Below are positions 1 through 7,559 of a stretch of 10,669 nucleotides of DNA, one piece after another. The notes below the pieces were generated by a model. That model made no database searches. It was given only the letters and a program-made list of their open reading frames with translations, and was not told the origin of the DNA. A program made the position numbers and the translations under genes. Each line of letters starts with the position of its first letter. Within the stretch, counting starts at the first letter, position 1. The stretch comes from Actinomycetota bacterium (GTDB lineage Bacteria; Actinomycetota; Acidimicrobiia; Acidimicrobiales; Ilumatobacteraceae), in contig WLKU01000035.1 in NCBI GenBank assembly GCA_009701105.1, forward strand, positions 1-10,669, given 5' to 3'.

Positions 1-620
1 ATCCGAAACTCGCGCACTTCACCCGACTTGTCGTCGTCCGCAGACACATACCAATGCCCACCGCGCTCAAACACACTGCGCGGAACAATTGTGCGCTCAG
101 ATCGTGCAGCAGAAGCTGGCGTGAAATAGGTGATCAATAGATGAGCACCAGGCGCAACCGCATTGCGCAATTCTTCAAGAAATGCAACGGGCTTCAGATC
201 CACTACCACTACCCCGTCGTCAGACGGCAACAACGGACGCAACTTTTTGAGCGCTGTTGCTAGCGGACCAGATTTGTTGGCCCCGGGCAAGCGCATTGCT
301 GCTTTACCCATCACCGTAAGCGCAAACACTTCTGCCGAGTTCAGTTGCAATGGTCGAGAAAACATCAATGGCACTTCAGCGACCACTTCGTCTTCGTCTA
401 CAAACACGTCGATCAACGCGTCGGGAGAATATGGTGGCACGCCACACACCGAGGCCATCATGATGTCGTCAATTAGTTCGGCCTCTGTCAACTTAAATTG
501 CTTGGCCATATCCGACAATTTGACCCGTTTGCGCTCCACAAGCCATGGCAGCATCACCATCAAACCGGCCACAATCTCGGTAGCGCTTCGCGGGCCGCGG
601 CGAGAACGTCGAAGAGCCAC
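1..620 (-). CDS. pafC: PafC-like WYL-domain transcriptional regulator, 3' part missing
   Basis: Reading leftwards from a GTG at 620-618 there is an open frame of 206 codons that leaves the window still open. Residues about 15-58 form the N-terminal winged-helix-like region, with the segment KLSDMAKQFKLTEAELIDDI. It is followed by CGVPPYSPDALIDV, which resembles the G-[LV]-P-x-Y-x-P-x-x-L-I-D-V stretch typical of PafC proteins. A WYL domain begins near residue 160 (FERGGHWYVSADDD) and is cut by the window edge, as is the C-terminal extension. In mycobacteria PafC acts with PafB as a transcriptional activator of the LexA-independent DNA-damage response; that role is assumed here by homology. 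The GTG start shares one base with the pafB stop codon (TAGTG), so translation is probably coupled, giving equal amounts of the two partners. The start is well supported because it sits directly on the upstream stop. Confidence 0.85.
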   Translation of the reverse strand, partial: MALRRSRRGPRSATEIVAGLMVMLPWLVERKRVKLSDMAKQFKLTEAELIDDIMMASVCGVPPYSPDALIDVFVDEDEVVAEVPLMFSRPLQLNSAEVFALTVMGKAAMRLPGANKSGPLATALKKLRPLLPSDDGVVVVDLKPVAFLEELRNAVAPGAHLLITYFTPASAARSERTIVPRSVFERGGHWYVSADDDKSGEVREFR

Positions 621-1570
621 TAGTTATTCCCCGCGATCTGCTGCAGATGATTCACGATATGTTCTCTGACTCGAGGTGGTCCCAATACTTCGGCGCGATC
701 CACCATCGCAAACAACCAGACGCGAAATGCGTTCATGTTTGCGCATGGAATTGCGAATTCGATTGACCCATCACTCCGTTCGCGCAACACTGCACCGTCG
801 CCAAACTCTGCTTTCACGCGTTGTGCGAGCGATACATCTACCAACACTGTGGCGATTGCATCATCACCATCGCCTTCCGTCAATAACTCCAGCTCGGTTG
901 GCACTGCTTTAGCCAGATCAAAACCGTCAGGCCGAGTAAATGACTGTGCGTCGCCGTTGGTGATTTCGCCCTCGATCCGATCAACCCGAAATACGCGTTG
1001 CGCGTTGCGCAAGTGATCAAAGCCAACGATGTACCAAAAGCCACCACGCGACAACAAGCCATACGGATCCACTTGGCGTTGCTGCCCTTTGTATACAAAA
1101 TTGAGAGTTCGATGCTCAACCACACCAGCAGCAAGTGCCGGTAGCTGTCTGTCGTCCATCTGAATATTGACACTTGTCGACGGCCGATCAAGTGCTCGCT
1201 CTCCGCCCAGTTTCCACAGCGCCTCGTCACCATGGCTTGCACCAATGCGCACGGTGGCAATGGCCATCTGAAGTGCCGAACGCTCGGCTTCGTTGAGGCC
1301 AAGATCACCAATTTCGAACTGACGACGATCAACGGTGTACGCGCCTTCACCAGCTTTGTCTCCACCCAACGTGATCATGTCCATTGGAATTCCAAGCGCG
1401 CGCAACTGAGATTTGTCGCGCTCAAATGCAGCACGTGCAGCCGAGTCGCCATCTGGATATTGGTTGACAAGCTCCTGGCGAATTTGTTTGAGCGTAAGCG
1501 GTTGGGTGCGCTGGACGAGCAGTGCCAACAAGTTGATCATGCGCTCGGGTTGCGATGTCTTTGCGGCCAT
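620..1570 (-). CDS. pafB: PafB-like WYL-domain transcriptional regulator
   Basis: This is a 316-residue protein. Residues 8-65 form an N-terminal helix-turn-helix region (ERMINLLALLV, then the RDKSQLRALGIPM stretch typical of DeoR/WYL regulators). The WYL domain covers about 145-205, with the hallmark GGFWYIVGFD at 176-185 and FRVDRI at 194-199; the third residue of the W-Y-L motif is Ile here. The C-terminal WCX-type extension covers about 237-313. In mycobacteria the PafB/PafC pair responds to single-stranded DNA and activates DNA-repair genes together with the sigma factor. It follows pgi by 19 nt and overlaps pafC by 1 nt. No Shine-Dalgarno sequence is visible. A TAATGT box ends 7 nt before the ATG, so pafB probably has its own leaderless promoter even though it lies close behind pgi. 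Assignment as PafB rather than another WYL protein rests on the tandem arrangement and the PafC-like partner. Confidence 0.87.
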   Translation of the reverse strand: MAAKTSQPERMINLLALLVQRTQPLTLKQIRQELVNQYPDGDSAARAAFERDKSQLRALGIPMDMITLGGDKAGEGAYTVDRRQFEIGDLGLNEAERSALQMAIATVRIGASHGDEALWKLGGERALDRPSTSVNIQMDDRQLPALAAGVVEHRTLNFVYKGQQRQVDPYGLLSRGGFWYIVGFDHLRNAQRVFRVDRIEGEITNGDAQSFTRPDGFDLAKAVPTELELLTEGDGDDAIATVLVDVSLAQRVKAEFGDGAVLRERSDGSIEFAIPCANMNAFRVWLFAMVDRAEVLGPPRVREHIVNHLQQIAGNN

Positions 1571-1577
1571 GCCCGCA

Positions 1578-1583
1578 ACATTA
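1578..1583 (-). promoter_or_regulatory. Candidate -10 box of a leaderless pafB transcript
   Basis: On the minus strand TAATGT is followed by exactly 7 nt and then the pafB ATG. This fits the TANNNT -10 consensus of actinobacterial leaderless promoters, with transcription expected to start at or next to the A of the ATG. It lies in the 19-nt gap between pgi and pafB. No good -35 hexamer is visible. Functional status is inferred. Confidence 0.5.
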
Positions 1584-1589
1584 GATGTT

Positions 1590-3176
1590 TTATTGGTGTT
1601 TGAGATACCACTGCAATAATTGCGAAGTCGAGGCGTCTTGATCGCTGCTTGGTACGCCCTGCGCTATCTGTTGGGAAATCTTTTGAGCCAATTTTTTACC
1701 CAATTCAACGCCCCACTGATCAAAACTGTTGATACCCCACACACAACCCTGCACAAAAACGCTGTGTTCATAAAGTGCAATCAGTGCGCCCAACGTTTGT
1801 GCCGACAATTCACTTGCCATCAGCACTGTCGATGCACGATTGCCCGGCATAGCGCGCTGAGGTTCGGTTGATTCTGAACCAAATGCCAGCGCTTGTGCCT
1901 GAGCAAACATGTTGGCCATCAATAAATCATGTGCATCACTGTGTTCGGCTTGTGTTTTTGCAAAACCAATCAAGTCCACTGGCACTACAGAAGTTCCTTG
2001 GTGCAGCATCTGCATAAAGGCGTGCTGCGAATTGGTGCCGATACTGCCCCACACAACGGGCGAAGTTTGCGTTGCAACAACGGCATCGTCGCTGCCCACC
2101 TGCTTGCCGTTGCTCTCCATGATCAGCTGCTGTAAATACGGCGCAAACAATCGCAGGGCGCTTGAATACGGCACTACGGCTTGCGTTTCACGACCCAAAA
2201 TCGATCGATTCCACACACTGATCAGACCCATCATCACGGGAATGTTTTTGGCCAACGGTGCGTCGATGAAGTGTTCATCAACTAGGCGCATCCCACTTAA
2301 AAAATCGTCAAACACATCAGAGCCAAATGCGACAACGTTGGCCAAGTTGACAGCGGACGAAACCGAATACCTGCCACCGACCCACGGCCAGATGTTAAAC
2401 GAGTGAGCAAATGCAATGCCGGCGGATGTGGCGCGCTGCGGCTCTACTGAAACGACAGCACAATGTTGTGCAACGCCCGCATCACCAACGGACTCGGCGA
2501 GCCATTGCTGAATAATTCGACCGTTCGACAAAGTCTCGGAAGTTGAAAAAGTTTTTGAACACATCACCACAAGCGTCTGTTGTGCATCATGATTCTCGAG
2601 CACTTTTTCTACATCAACAGGATCAATGTTTGAAACAAACGAGCAAAGCAGCGATGGCTTCAGCGTGCTCGAAAGTGCATCCCACACCAATGCTGGGCCA
2701 AGATCACTTCCTCCAATACCCACATTAATGATGTGAGTGAATGGCTTACCCGTTGCTCCACAAATCTTTCCACTGCGCACACCATTGGCAAAGTCGGCCA
2801 TCGAGCGCCGCACCTGTTGCACTTCTTTCACTACGTCTATTCCATCAACAATAATTTTGTGAGTGCTCGGTGCACGCAGCGCCACATGCAATGCGGGCTG
2901 ACCTTCCGACGTATTTATTGGTACTCCCGCAAACATCGCGTCGCGGCGAGTCGACACCGAGGCATCTTGCGCTAACGCGAGCAGGGCTTGAATCACTTCA
3001 GGCGTGGTGTTTTGCTTCGAAAAATCGGCGACGATTGAGGCACTGCCAAAGTTCAGATCAAGCGTGTTTCGTGTGGCTCGTTGGGCATCGCCCAGAAACA
3101 ATTCACTCAGGGTTGATTGTGGAGCCTCTTTGCCAAGAGCAACAAGCTTCTTCCACGAAGATGTGGTGGTGATCAC
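1590..3176 (-). CDS. pgi: Glucose-6-phosphate isomerase
   Basis: The enzyme interconverts glucose 6-phosphate and fructose 6-phosphate in glycolysis and gluconeogenesis, in the cytoplasm. With the TTG at 3182 the protein has 530 residues; with the preferred GTG at 3176 it has 528. Family landmarks (530-residue numbering) are NVGIGGSDLGP (153-163), the sugar-phosphate loop SKTFSTSET (209-217), signature 1 WVGGRYSVSSA (267-277), ESNGK with the catalytic Glu356, GTNSQHAF with His387, and signature 2 NSFDQWGVELGK (485-496) ending in catalytic Lys496. The two SIS-type sugar-isomerase folds appear complete, and the length matches bacterial Pgi. GTG 3176 is preferred because a TANNNT -10 box ends 7 nt before it and no Shine-Dalgarno sequence is evident. 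pafB follows 19 nt downstream, and the rarD-like gene diverges on the other side. Confidence 0.96.
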   Translation of the reverse strand: MITTTSSWKKLVALGKEAPQSTLSELFLGDAQRATRNTLDLNFGSASIVADFSKQNTTPEVIQALLALAQDASVSTRRDAMFAGVPINTSEGQPALHVALRAPSTHKIIVDGIDVVKEVQQVRRSMADFANGVRSGKICGATGKPFTHIINVGIGGSDLGPALVWDALSSTLKPSLLCSFVSNIDPVDVEKVLENHDAQQTLVVMCSKTFSTSETLSNGRIIQQWLAESVGDAGVAQHCAVVSVEPQRATSAGIAFAHSFNIWPWVGGRYSVSSAVNLANVVAFGSDVFDDFLSGMRLVDEHFIDAPLAKNIPVMMGLISVWNRSILGRETQAVVPYSSALRLFAPYLQQLIMESNGKQVGSDDAVVATQTSPVVWGSIGTNSQHAFMQMLHQGTSVVPVDLIGFAKTQAEHSDAHDLLMANMFAQAQALAFGSESTEPQRAMPGNRASTVLMASELSAQTLGALIALYEHSVFVQGCVWGINSFDQWGVELGKKLAQKISQQIAQGVPSSDQDASTSQLLQWYLKHQ

Positions 3177-3183
3177 TGTCAAC

Positions 3184-3189
3184 AGGTTA
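3184..3189 (-). promoter_or_regulatory. Candidate -10 box of a leaderless pgi transcript
   Basis: Minus-strand TAACCT is followed by the 7 nt GTTGACA and then GTG at 3176-3174. This spacing predicts an mRNA that begins with the GTG start codon. The TTGACA at 3182-3177 looks like a -35 box, but there is no -10 at the right distance inside the gene, so I read it as spacer plus coincidence. Confidence 0.45.
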
Positions 3190-3229
3190 TCTCGCTCTCA
3201 CGAGTAGCGTCTTGCACCGTGATTACGTT

Positions 3230-4171
3230 ATGACACCAAACGCCGCGGCAACGCAACACAATGCGTTGCGGCGCTTGCCCCAATCGGGCATCACCCTCGG
3301 CTTTGGCGCATACATCATCTGGGGTCTTGTCACTATCTTCTGGAAACATCTCAAGAGTTTTGATTCCTTTGAGCTCATCGGTTGGCGCATCACCACATCG
3401 GCAATCTTGCTCATTGCATATATGACAGCCACCAAGCGAATGAAGCCGCTACTGACAACGATGCGAGATCCACGAACATTGGTGCGACTCATCTTGGCAA
3501 GTATCTTGCTCACCATTAATTGGACAACCTATGTGTGGGCTGTTGTCAATGGCCACGTCATTGAAACCGCACTCGGATATTTCATTGCCCCGTTGTGCAC
3601 AATGGTGCTTGGCGTATTTGTTCTGCACGAAAAACTTCGTAGACCACAAATCATTGCGGTCTGTTTTGCCGTGTGTGGCGTGGCTGTACTCACAGTCGGA
3701 TATGGCAGAGCCCCGTGGATTGCACTCACCATTGCATCGTCATGGACTTTCTATGGCTACCTCAAAAAACAAGTGCAACTGCCACCACTCGAGAGCCTGA
3801 CGGGAGAAGTATTTGTCGCGTGCATTCCTGCGCTCGTCTATGTCGCGATGTGCTGGAACCACACCGACAGCGTGTCCAACACCGCCACATCGACGCAGTG
3901 GTTGCTCATTGCACTGACTGGTTTTGTCACCACTGTTCCGCTGCTGTTGTTTGCGGCTTCGTCTCAACGCATTCCGCTCACACTCATTGGCCCAATGCAA
4001 TACATCGTTCCAACAATTAATTTTCTACTTGGTTGGCTGCTCTACAGCGAAGAAATCACAACAACCAGAGTTGCAGGGTTTGCACTGATCTGGATCTGTC
4101 TTGCGATTGTTTTGCTCGACCTATTTATTTGGCAGAGGCGTGCTGTGCAGTCCCAGCCACAATCCGCTTAA
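3230..4171 (+). CDS. rarD: EamA-family transporter, RarD-like
   Basis: This predicted inner-membrane permease has 313 residues counted from ATG 3230 and about ten hydrophobic helices in two EamA repeats. RarD-like features are the N-terminal GFGAYIIWGLVTIFWKHL, a central SSWTFYGYLKKQVQLPPLE, and a C-terminal LLLFAASSQRIPLTLIG followed by PMQYIVPTINFLLGWLL. RarD was named from chloramphenicol-sensitivity phenotypes in Pseudomonas and its true substrate is uncertain; none should be assumed here. An in-frame TTG lies at 3212, but ATG 3230 gives a better N-terminus, directly ahead of helix 1. Neither start has a Shine-Dalgarno sequence. Unlike its neighbours this gene has no TANNNT at leaderless spacing; TAGCGT at 3205-3210 could give a leader of about 12 nt. 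It diverges from pgi, and its last 47 bp overlap the convergent tetR gene. Confidence 0.88.
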   Translation: MTPNAAATQHNALRRLPQSGITLGFGAYIIWGLVTIFWKHLKSFDSFELIGWRITTSAILLIAYMTATKRMKPLLTTMRDPRTLVRLILASILLTINWTTYVWAVVNGHVIETALGYFIAPLCTMVLGVFVLHEKLRRPQIIAVCFAVCGVAVLTVGYGRAPWIALTIASSWTFYGYLKKQVQLPPLESLTGEVFVACIPALVYVAMCWNHTDSVSNTATSTQWLLIALTGFVTTVPLLLFAASSQRIPLTLIGPMQYIVPTINFLLGWLLYSEEITTTRVAGFALIWICLAIVLLDLFIWQRRAVQSQPQSA

Positions 4172-4760
4172 GGCCTTCAATCACGTCAAGGCCGCGCTGT
4201 TGGTCGTTGACTGCTATCGAAAACCTTGACAAACCTGTGAGCACCACATTGATCAGGTCTTGCAAAACCTGGGCATTTATACCTGGAACAATCTCGCCAC
4301 GAGCAACAGCATCATTGCACATTTTGGCTAAAAACTGTCCAAGCCCAACACGAAGTGGTGCGATTGCTTTTGACAACTCTGGGTGACGCTGAGATTCGGA
4401 TGCAACCCCAACAACGAAACTTGCCAACGACGGATCTTTGGCACTCATCAGTGCTATTGAATCCAAGATGGCCGAAAATTTATCGGTGAACGTCTCATGT
4501 TCTGCCGCTGCTTCTTCAAACGTGCTCTGTACAACCTCTTGCATTTCGGCGTATGCCGCAACATACATGTCAAGCTTTGATGGAAAGTAATGGTAAATCG
4601 CACCGGTAGTAATTCCGGCTGCTTGCGCAAGCGCACGATTGGTCGTTAAGTCATAGCCAACGTCAGCAAATGAGCGACGGGCTTCTTTCACCAGAAGCTT
4701 TCGAGTTTCGCCAGCATCGGTGTCACACGGTCGACCAAGCTTTTTCGCCAAAACCTTCAT
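4125..4760 (-). CDS. TetR/AcrR-family transcriptional regulator
   Basis: This 211-residue protein has a TetR N-terminal DNA-binding domain at about 20-68, with the helix-turn-helix TTNRALAQAAGITTGAIYHYF at 39-59 followed by PSKLDMY. The GxIYxYFxSK pattern is diagnostic. The remaining helical ligand-binding and dimerisation domain gives no recognisable ligand, so the effector is unknown. It is the last gene of a same-strand run behind the alpha/beta hydrolase, with a 28-nt gap. TAGCCT ends 6 nt before the ATG, which suggests an independent leaderless promoter. TetR proteins often control themselves and adjacent genes, so the hydrolase run or the convergent RarD-like transporter are plausible targets. 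No operator palindrome is evident in its own upstream gap. The 3' end overlaps the transporter gene by 47 bp. Confidence 0.92.
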   Translation of the reverse strand: MKVLAKKLGRPCDTDAGETRKLLVKEARRSFADVGYDLTTNRALAQAAGITTGAIYHYFPSKLDMYVAAYAEMQEVVQSTFEEAAAEHETFTDKFSAILDSIALMSAKDPSLASFVVGVASESQRHPELSKAIAPLRVGLGQFLAKMCNDAVARGEIVPGINAQVLQDLINVVLTGLSRFSIAVNDQQRGLDVIEGLKRIVAGTAQHASAK

Positions 4761-4766
4761 GAGATC

Positions 4767-4772
4767 AGGCTA
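4767..4772 (-). promoter_or_regulatory. Candidate -10 box of a leaderless tetR transcript
   Basis: Minus-strand TAGCCT is followed by 6 nt (GATCTC) and the ATG at 4760. It has the same hexamer as the box before the GT2 gene. It lies in the 28-nt gap behind the hydrolase gene and no -35 element is apparent. Confidence 0.5.
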
Positions 4773-4788
4773 ATTCGTTGGTCTGGGA

Positions 4789-5700
4789 CTAAACGAAGCG
4801 GCGCAAATGCGCTGCCAGCTCAATCGGACGATCGCCCTGCACGCTGTGTCCTGCACCGTCAACCACAACAATCTCGGCAGTTGGATAGTGCTTTTTCACG
4901 CCTTCGATGTCCTCGTCATCAACAACCGGAGAGGCCCCGCCGCGCACAACCAAGAGCGGACATTGCAGTCGTGCAATTGCATCCCACAATGCCGAACGGG
5001 GTGATTCATTTTCAAGATTTGTTTTCTCTGAATTGATTTGTCCGCGGCGGTCGTAACGCCATTCCCAACTTCCATCAGCTATCTGATGCGCGTTGTGCAA
5101 AATACCTCGACGCAAGCTTGTGGCAGACCGCGTTGGGTTGTGCTCTGTAGTGCGCGCTAAAAGATCGTCGAAACTGGCAAAACTCTGTGGTCCATTAATA
5201 AAGTCGAGCACCGCCTTAGCTTTTTTGCTCGTCACACCTGGCGTGATATCCACCATCACCAAATGTCGCACCAACTGCGGATATTTGTCGGTAAGAACCA
5301 AACATGTGAGCCCACCCAGAGACATGCCAACAATCGCTTGAGCGTTTGGTGCCAGTTGTTGCACAACGACCGCAAGATCATCTGCCAAATTTTGTGGCGT
5401 ATATGTAGCGTCATCTCGCCAGGACGAGTGACCATGACCCGGTAAGTCAACTGCAAGCAATGGGCAGCCAAGAGCTAATGCAACTGTGTCCCATGTATGC
5501 GCATTTTGTGCGGTGCCATGCACCAACACCAATCGTGGTTCGCCTTCTCCCCACTTGAGTGCACTGACCTTTCGTCCATCGGGCAATTGCACGCTCACTC
5601 GTTGCACCACTGGTGTTGCGCTAGCACCGATCGAGTATTCAGCGATGTTTTGACCAAACATCGAAAACTCGTCGTATGGAACCATCTCTGGGGTGCTCAT
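4789..5700 (-). CDS. Alpha/beta-fold hydrolase
   Basis: This 303-residue alpha/beta hydrolase has the oxyanion motif HGTAQNAHTWD at 61-71, DLPGHGHS at 85-92, the nucleophile elbow GMSLGG at 125-130 with Ser127, a probable acid in VVDDED near 259-264, and the catalytic His285 in GAGHSVQGD. The Ser-Asp-His triad therefore looks intact and the protein is probably active as an esterase, lipase or C-C bond hydrolase; the substrate cannot be told. A lid region covers about 155-235. Residues 1-45 form an extension before the core, with no signal peptide, so it is likely cytoplasmic. The ATG is fixed by a good Shine-Dalgarno sequence (TAGGAG, 8 nt upstream) that contains the stop codon of the L,D-transpeptidase gene. 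Expression is therefore probably coupled to the two upstream envelope genes. Confidence 0.92.
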   Translation of the reverse strand: MSTPEMVPYDEFSMFGQNIAEYSIGASATPVVQRVSVQLPDGRKVSALKWGEGEPRLVLVHGTAQNAHTWDTVALALGCPLLAVDLPGHGHSSWRDDATYTPQNLADDLAVVVQQLAPNAQAIVGMSLGGLTCLVLTDKYPQLVRHLVMVDITPGVTSKKAKAVLDFINGPQSFASFDDLLARTTEHNPTRSATSLRRGILHNAHQIADGSWEWRYDRRGQINSEKTNLENESPRSALWDAIARLQCPLLVVRGGASPVVDDEDIEGVKKHYPTAEIVVVDGAGHSVQGDRPIELAAHLRRFV

Positions 5701-5708
5701 GTGCGATT

Positions 5709-5714
5709 CTCCTA
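5709..5714 (-). promoter_or_regulatory. Shine-Dalgarno sequence of the hydrolase gene, overlapping the upstream stop codon
   Basis: Minus-strand TAGGAG lies 8 nt before the hydrolase ATG. Its first three bases are the stop codon of the L,D-transpeptidase gene. This is the clearest ribosome-binding site in the window, and it belongs to a gene inside a packed run. That contrasts with the first genes of transcription units, which lack one. Confidence 0.75.
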
Positions 5715-6782
5715 CGGTGTAGTAACAGGAATTGTTGTTGGTGATCCAGCAATTGTCGTTACGACTGCGTTCGGCAGAGTGGTTTGAGGAATTGTGGTTG
5801 GCACTGTCGTGTAGTCGGGGTCTGGTAAATCAAATGGCGGCACAGGAGAACCGTACTCTTCTGGTTCTTTCACACCGTCAAAAACATAGACGCGGTCGCC
5901 ATAGGCAACAATTGCCTGAAAATACCTAGCCACCGACATGGGAATGCGTATACAACCGTGCGATGCAGGCTTAAGCGGCACCAAAATCGCACCGTGAATT
6001 GCGATGTTGTAGTTGAAGTACACGGGGTTGTACATCGTGCCCAGTTTTGACTCTCGCATTCCTTGACGACGATTGTAGAAATAGAAAATTCCTGGAGGCG
6101 TAATTGCCTCTCCGCAAATTCCACGCTTAATTTCAGCGTCAGTATTGTTTCCATCTTCTCCAGGACTGATCGCTACTTCTTCACACCATTTTTCATTCGA
6201 CCCACTGGAGATATGCGTGATCACCACAGGTATACCTTCTTTAAACACAATCATTACTTGTTCTGGCAGATACACCTCTACATGCGTCGCGGTGTCGGCG
6301 TCGCGTCGCGGCTTGATCTGGATATCTGATTGCATGATCGCCCATGTTGATGGCGTGACAACCCCTGTTGCACGCTCTCGTGGCGTACTCATCACTAGTT
6401 TTTCAAAAGCCCACACGGCCTGAATGGTGTTTTGCCCAAACACACTGTCTTGCGGGCCCGGATCAAAGTGCAAAGCGGCTAATCGCTGTTGCACTCGCAA
6501 CACGTCGTCGCCTTTCATCCCAGGTTTTATTGTTCGCGTGAGAGGCACTGTGACCAATGGGACATTTGTTGAATCTACGATTACGTTTGGATTATTGGCA
6601 TCCGAATCTGATTTGTCTGAGTTCGCTATAACCGATATCGCGACGACCGTGAGCAACACAGCAATTGCAGCAATCGCTGGCCGCCATCGGTCATACAAAC
6701 TGGGCTGCGTGTGGAACTGATTTAACTCGTCATCAAAGAATTCGTCTTGATCAGAAAAGTCGTCAGAAAAGTCGTCGCTCAT
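5712..6782 (-). CDS. Membrane-anchored L,D-transpeptidase with peptidoglycan-binding domain
   Basis: This 356-residue protein probably forms 3-3 crosslinks in peptidoglycan or attaches molecules to it. The order is: very acidic cytoplasmic N-terminus (1-30), one transmembrane helix (about 35-53), Asp/Asn-rich linker, PG_binding_1 domain (84-150, with GMKGDDVLRVQQRLAALHF), YkuD domain (about 166-302) and a Thr/Pro-rich tail (306-356). The catalytic motif is complete: IHG with His263, then SHGCIR with Cys277. The N-in anchor puts the enzyme on the outer face of the membrane. Two further cysteines (200 and 223) in the YkuD domain could form a disulfide. The gene starts 22 nt after the GT2 stop, with only a weak AGGTG 11 nt before the ATG, so it probably depends on read-through from the GT2 promoter. 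The hydrolase follows 11 nt later. Crosslinking activity is a family inference. Confidence 0.93.
   Translation of the reverse strand: MSDDFSDDFSDQDEFFDDELNQFHTQPSLYDRWRPAIAAIAVLLTVVAISVIANSDKSDSDANNPNVIVDSTNVPLVTVPLTRTIKPGMKGDDVLRVQQRLAALHFDPGPQDSVFGQNTIQAVWAFEKLVMSTPRERATGVVTPSTWAIMQSDIQIKPRRDADTATHVEVYLPEQVMIVFKEGIPVVITHISSGSNEKWCEEVAISPGEDGNNTDAEIKRGICGEAITPPGIFYFYNRRQGMRESKLGTMYNPVYFNYNIAIHGAILVPLKPASHGCIRIPMSVARYFQAIVAYGDRVYVFDGVKEPEEYGSPVPPFDLPDPDYTTVPTTIPQTTLPNAVVTTIAGSPTTIPVTTP
6753..6776. repeat. 12-bp direct tandem repeat in the L,D-transpeptidase N-terminus
   Basis: Two adjacent identical copies of AGAAAAGTCGTC lie at 6753-6764 and 6765-6776. On the coding strand they give the duplicated acidic segment DDFSDDFS at the extreme N-terminus. 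The unit is in frame, so copy-number change would only lengthen or shorten the cytoplasmic tail. Confidence 0.8.
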
Positions 6783-6804
6783 GTTTATTCATGCACCTGC
6801 AGAG

Positions 6805-7551
6805 TTACTTCTTTTTCGGTCCTAGTGCGTTGAGATGACCACGCAATGTCCACGCTTCTTTCAAAATCTTAAAAATTACTGATGGCGAACTGAGCGTAGA
6901 TACTCCTCGCGTTCGCGGAAAGTAGTCAACACCAAACTGCACGACGCTCATGTTCATCTTGCGTGCGCTCACCATCAGCTCCGCGTCAATAAACGAACCT
7001 TCACTCGTGAGCGTGACTTGCTCAAGCACCTTGCGGCGCACCAACTTAAATGCAAAGTTGACATCTCTAAAGCGACAGCCGAACAGTGCACGCACCATCA
7101 AGTTGTAAAAGAATGAGTACACCACGCGCACGTAACCCTCACCTGTTCGATCAAATCGGTAGGCGGCAACAATGTCGGCTTCGTATTGGTGCATCAAACG
7201 CATTGCCTTATGTACTTCGCGAAAGTCAAATGGCAAGTCAGCATCGGTGTACAACACCACGTCGCCTGTTGCGGCGCCAAAACCAGACTTGATTGATCCA
7301 CCCAATTTGCGGTTGGTCGGGTGATGCACAACTTTGACCCGAGAATTGCTAGCCACCGCCTCATCGGCAAGTCGAGCTGTTGCGTCCGTTGAAGCATCAT
7401 TGACGATAATCATCTCGTAATCGCCAATCGTTCCAGCAGCAATCAGGTCGTCACCGAGTTCCATCGCAGCATTGAGCGCGCGTTGGAGATATTCCTCTTC
7501 GTTCCACATGGGGAAAAATACGGAAAATCGTTCGAAACGTGGATTCGGCAT
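6805..7551 (-). CDS. Family 2 glycosyltransferase, polyprenyl-phosphate (DPM1-like) type
   Basis: This cytoplasmic-face GT-A glycosyltransferase probably moves a sugar from a nucleotide donor onto a polyprenyl phosphate or similar lipid carrier for envelope glycans. In numbering from the upstream ATG (250 residues), the motifs are FFPMWNEEEYL (14-24), IVNDASTD (51-58), KLGGSIKSGFGAATGD (84-99), the metal-binding YTDADLPFD (103-111), and a C-terminal SFIDAELMVSARKM with a basic end (GPKKK). There is no C-terminal membrane-helix pair, unlike some family members. ATGs at 7557 and 7551 are both in frame. I prefer 7551 because TAGCCT ends 8 nt before it but only 2 nt before the other; the choice changes two residues. 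It heads the run GT2, L,D-transpeptidase, hydrolase, TetR. The exact donor and acceptor are unknown. Confidence 0.9.
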   Translation of the reverse strand: MPNPRFERFSVFFPMWNEEEYLQRALNAAMELGDDLIAAGTIGDYEMIIVNDASTDATARLADEAVASNSRVKVVHHPTNRKLGGSIKSGFGAATGDVVLYTDADLPFDFREVHKAMRLMHQYEADIVAAYRFDRTGEGYVRVVYSFFYNLMVRALFGCRFRDVNFAFKLVRRKVLEQVTLTSEGSFIDAELMVSARKMNMSVVQFGVDYFPRTRGVSTLSSPSVIFKILKEAWTLRGHLNALGPKKK

Positions 7552-7559
7552 GCCCATTT

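Noticed and set aside
163..669. 168-codon plus-strand open frame at the left end
   Set aside because: It is antisense to pafC, whose minus-strand frame encodes clear PafC motifs and a WYL domain. The plus-strand product is a low-complexity Ser/Thr-rich string.
3177..3182. Perfect TTGACA -35 hexamer on the minus strand at the pgi start
   Set aside because: No -10-like hexamer occurs 16-18 nt further on inside the gene, and the position fits better as the spacer behind the TAACCT box.
4172..4193. Hairpin GGCCTT-N10-AAGGCC just after the transporter stop codon
   Set aside because: The stem is only 6 bp with a 10-nt loop and has no following T-tract. It lies within the tetR coding sequence, so it is weak as a terminator.
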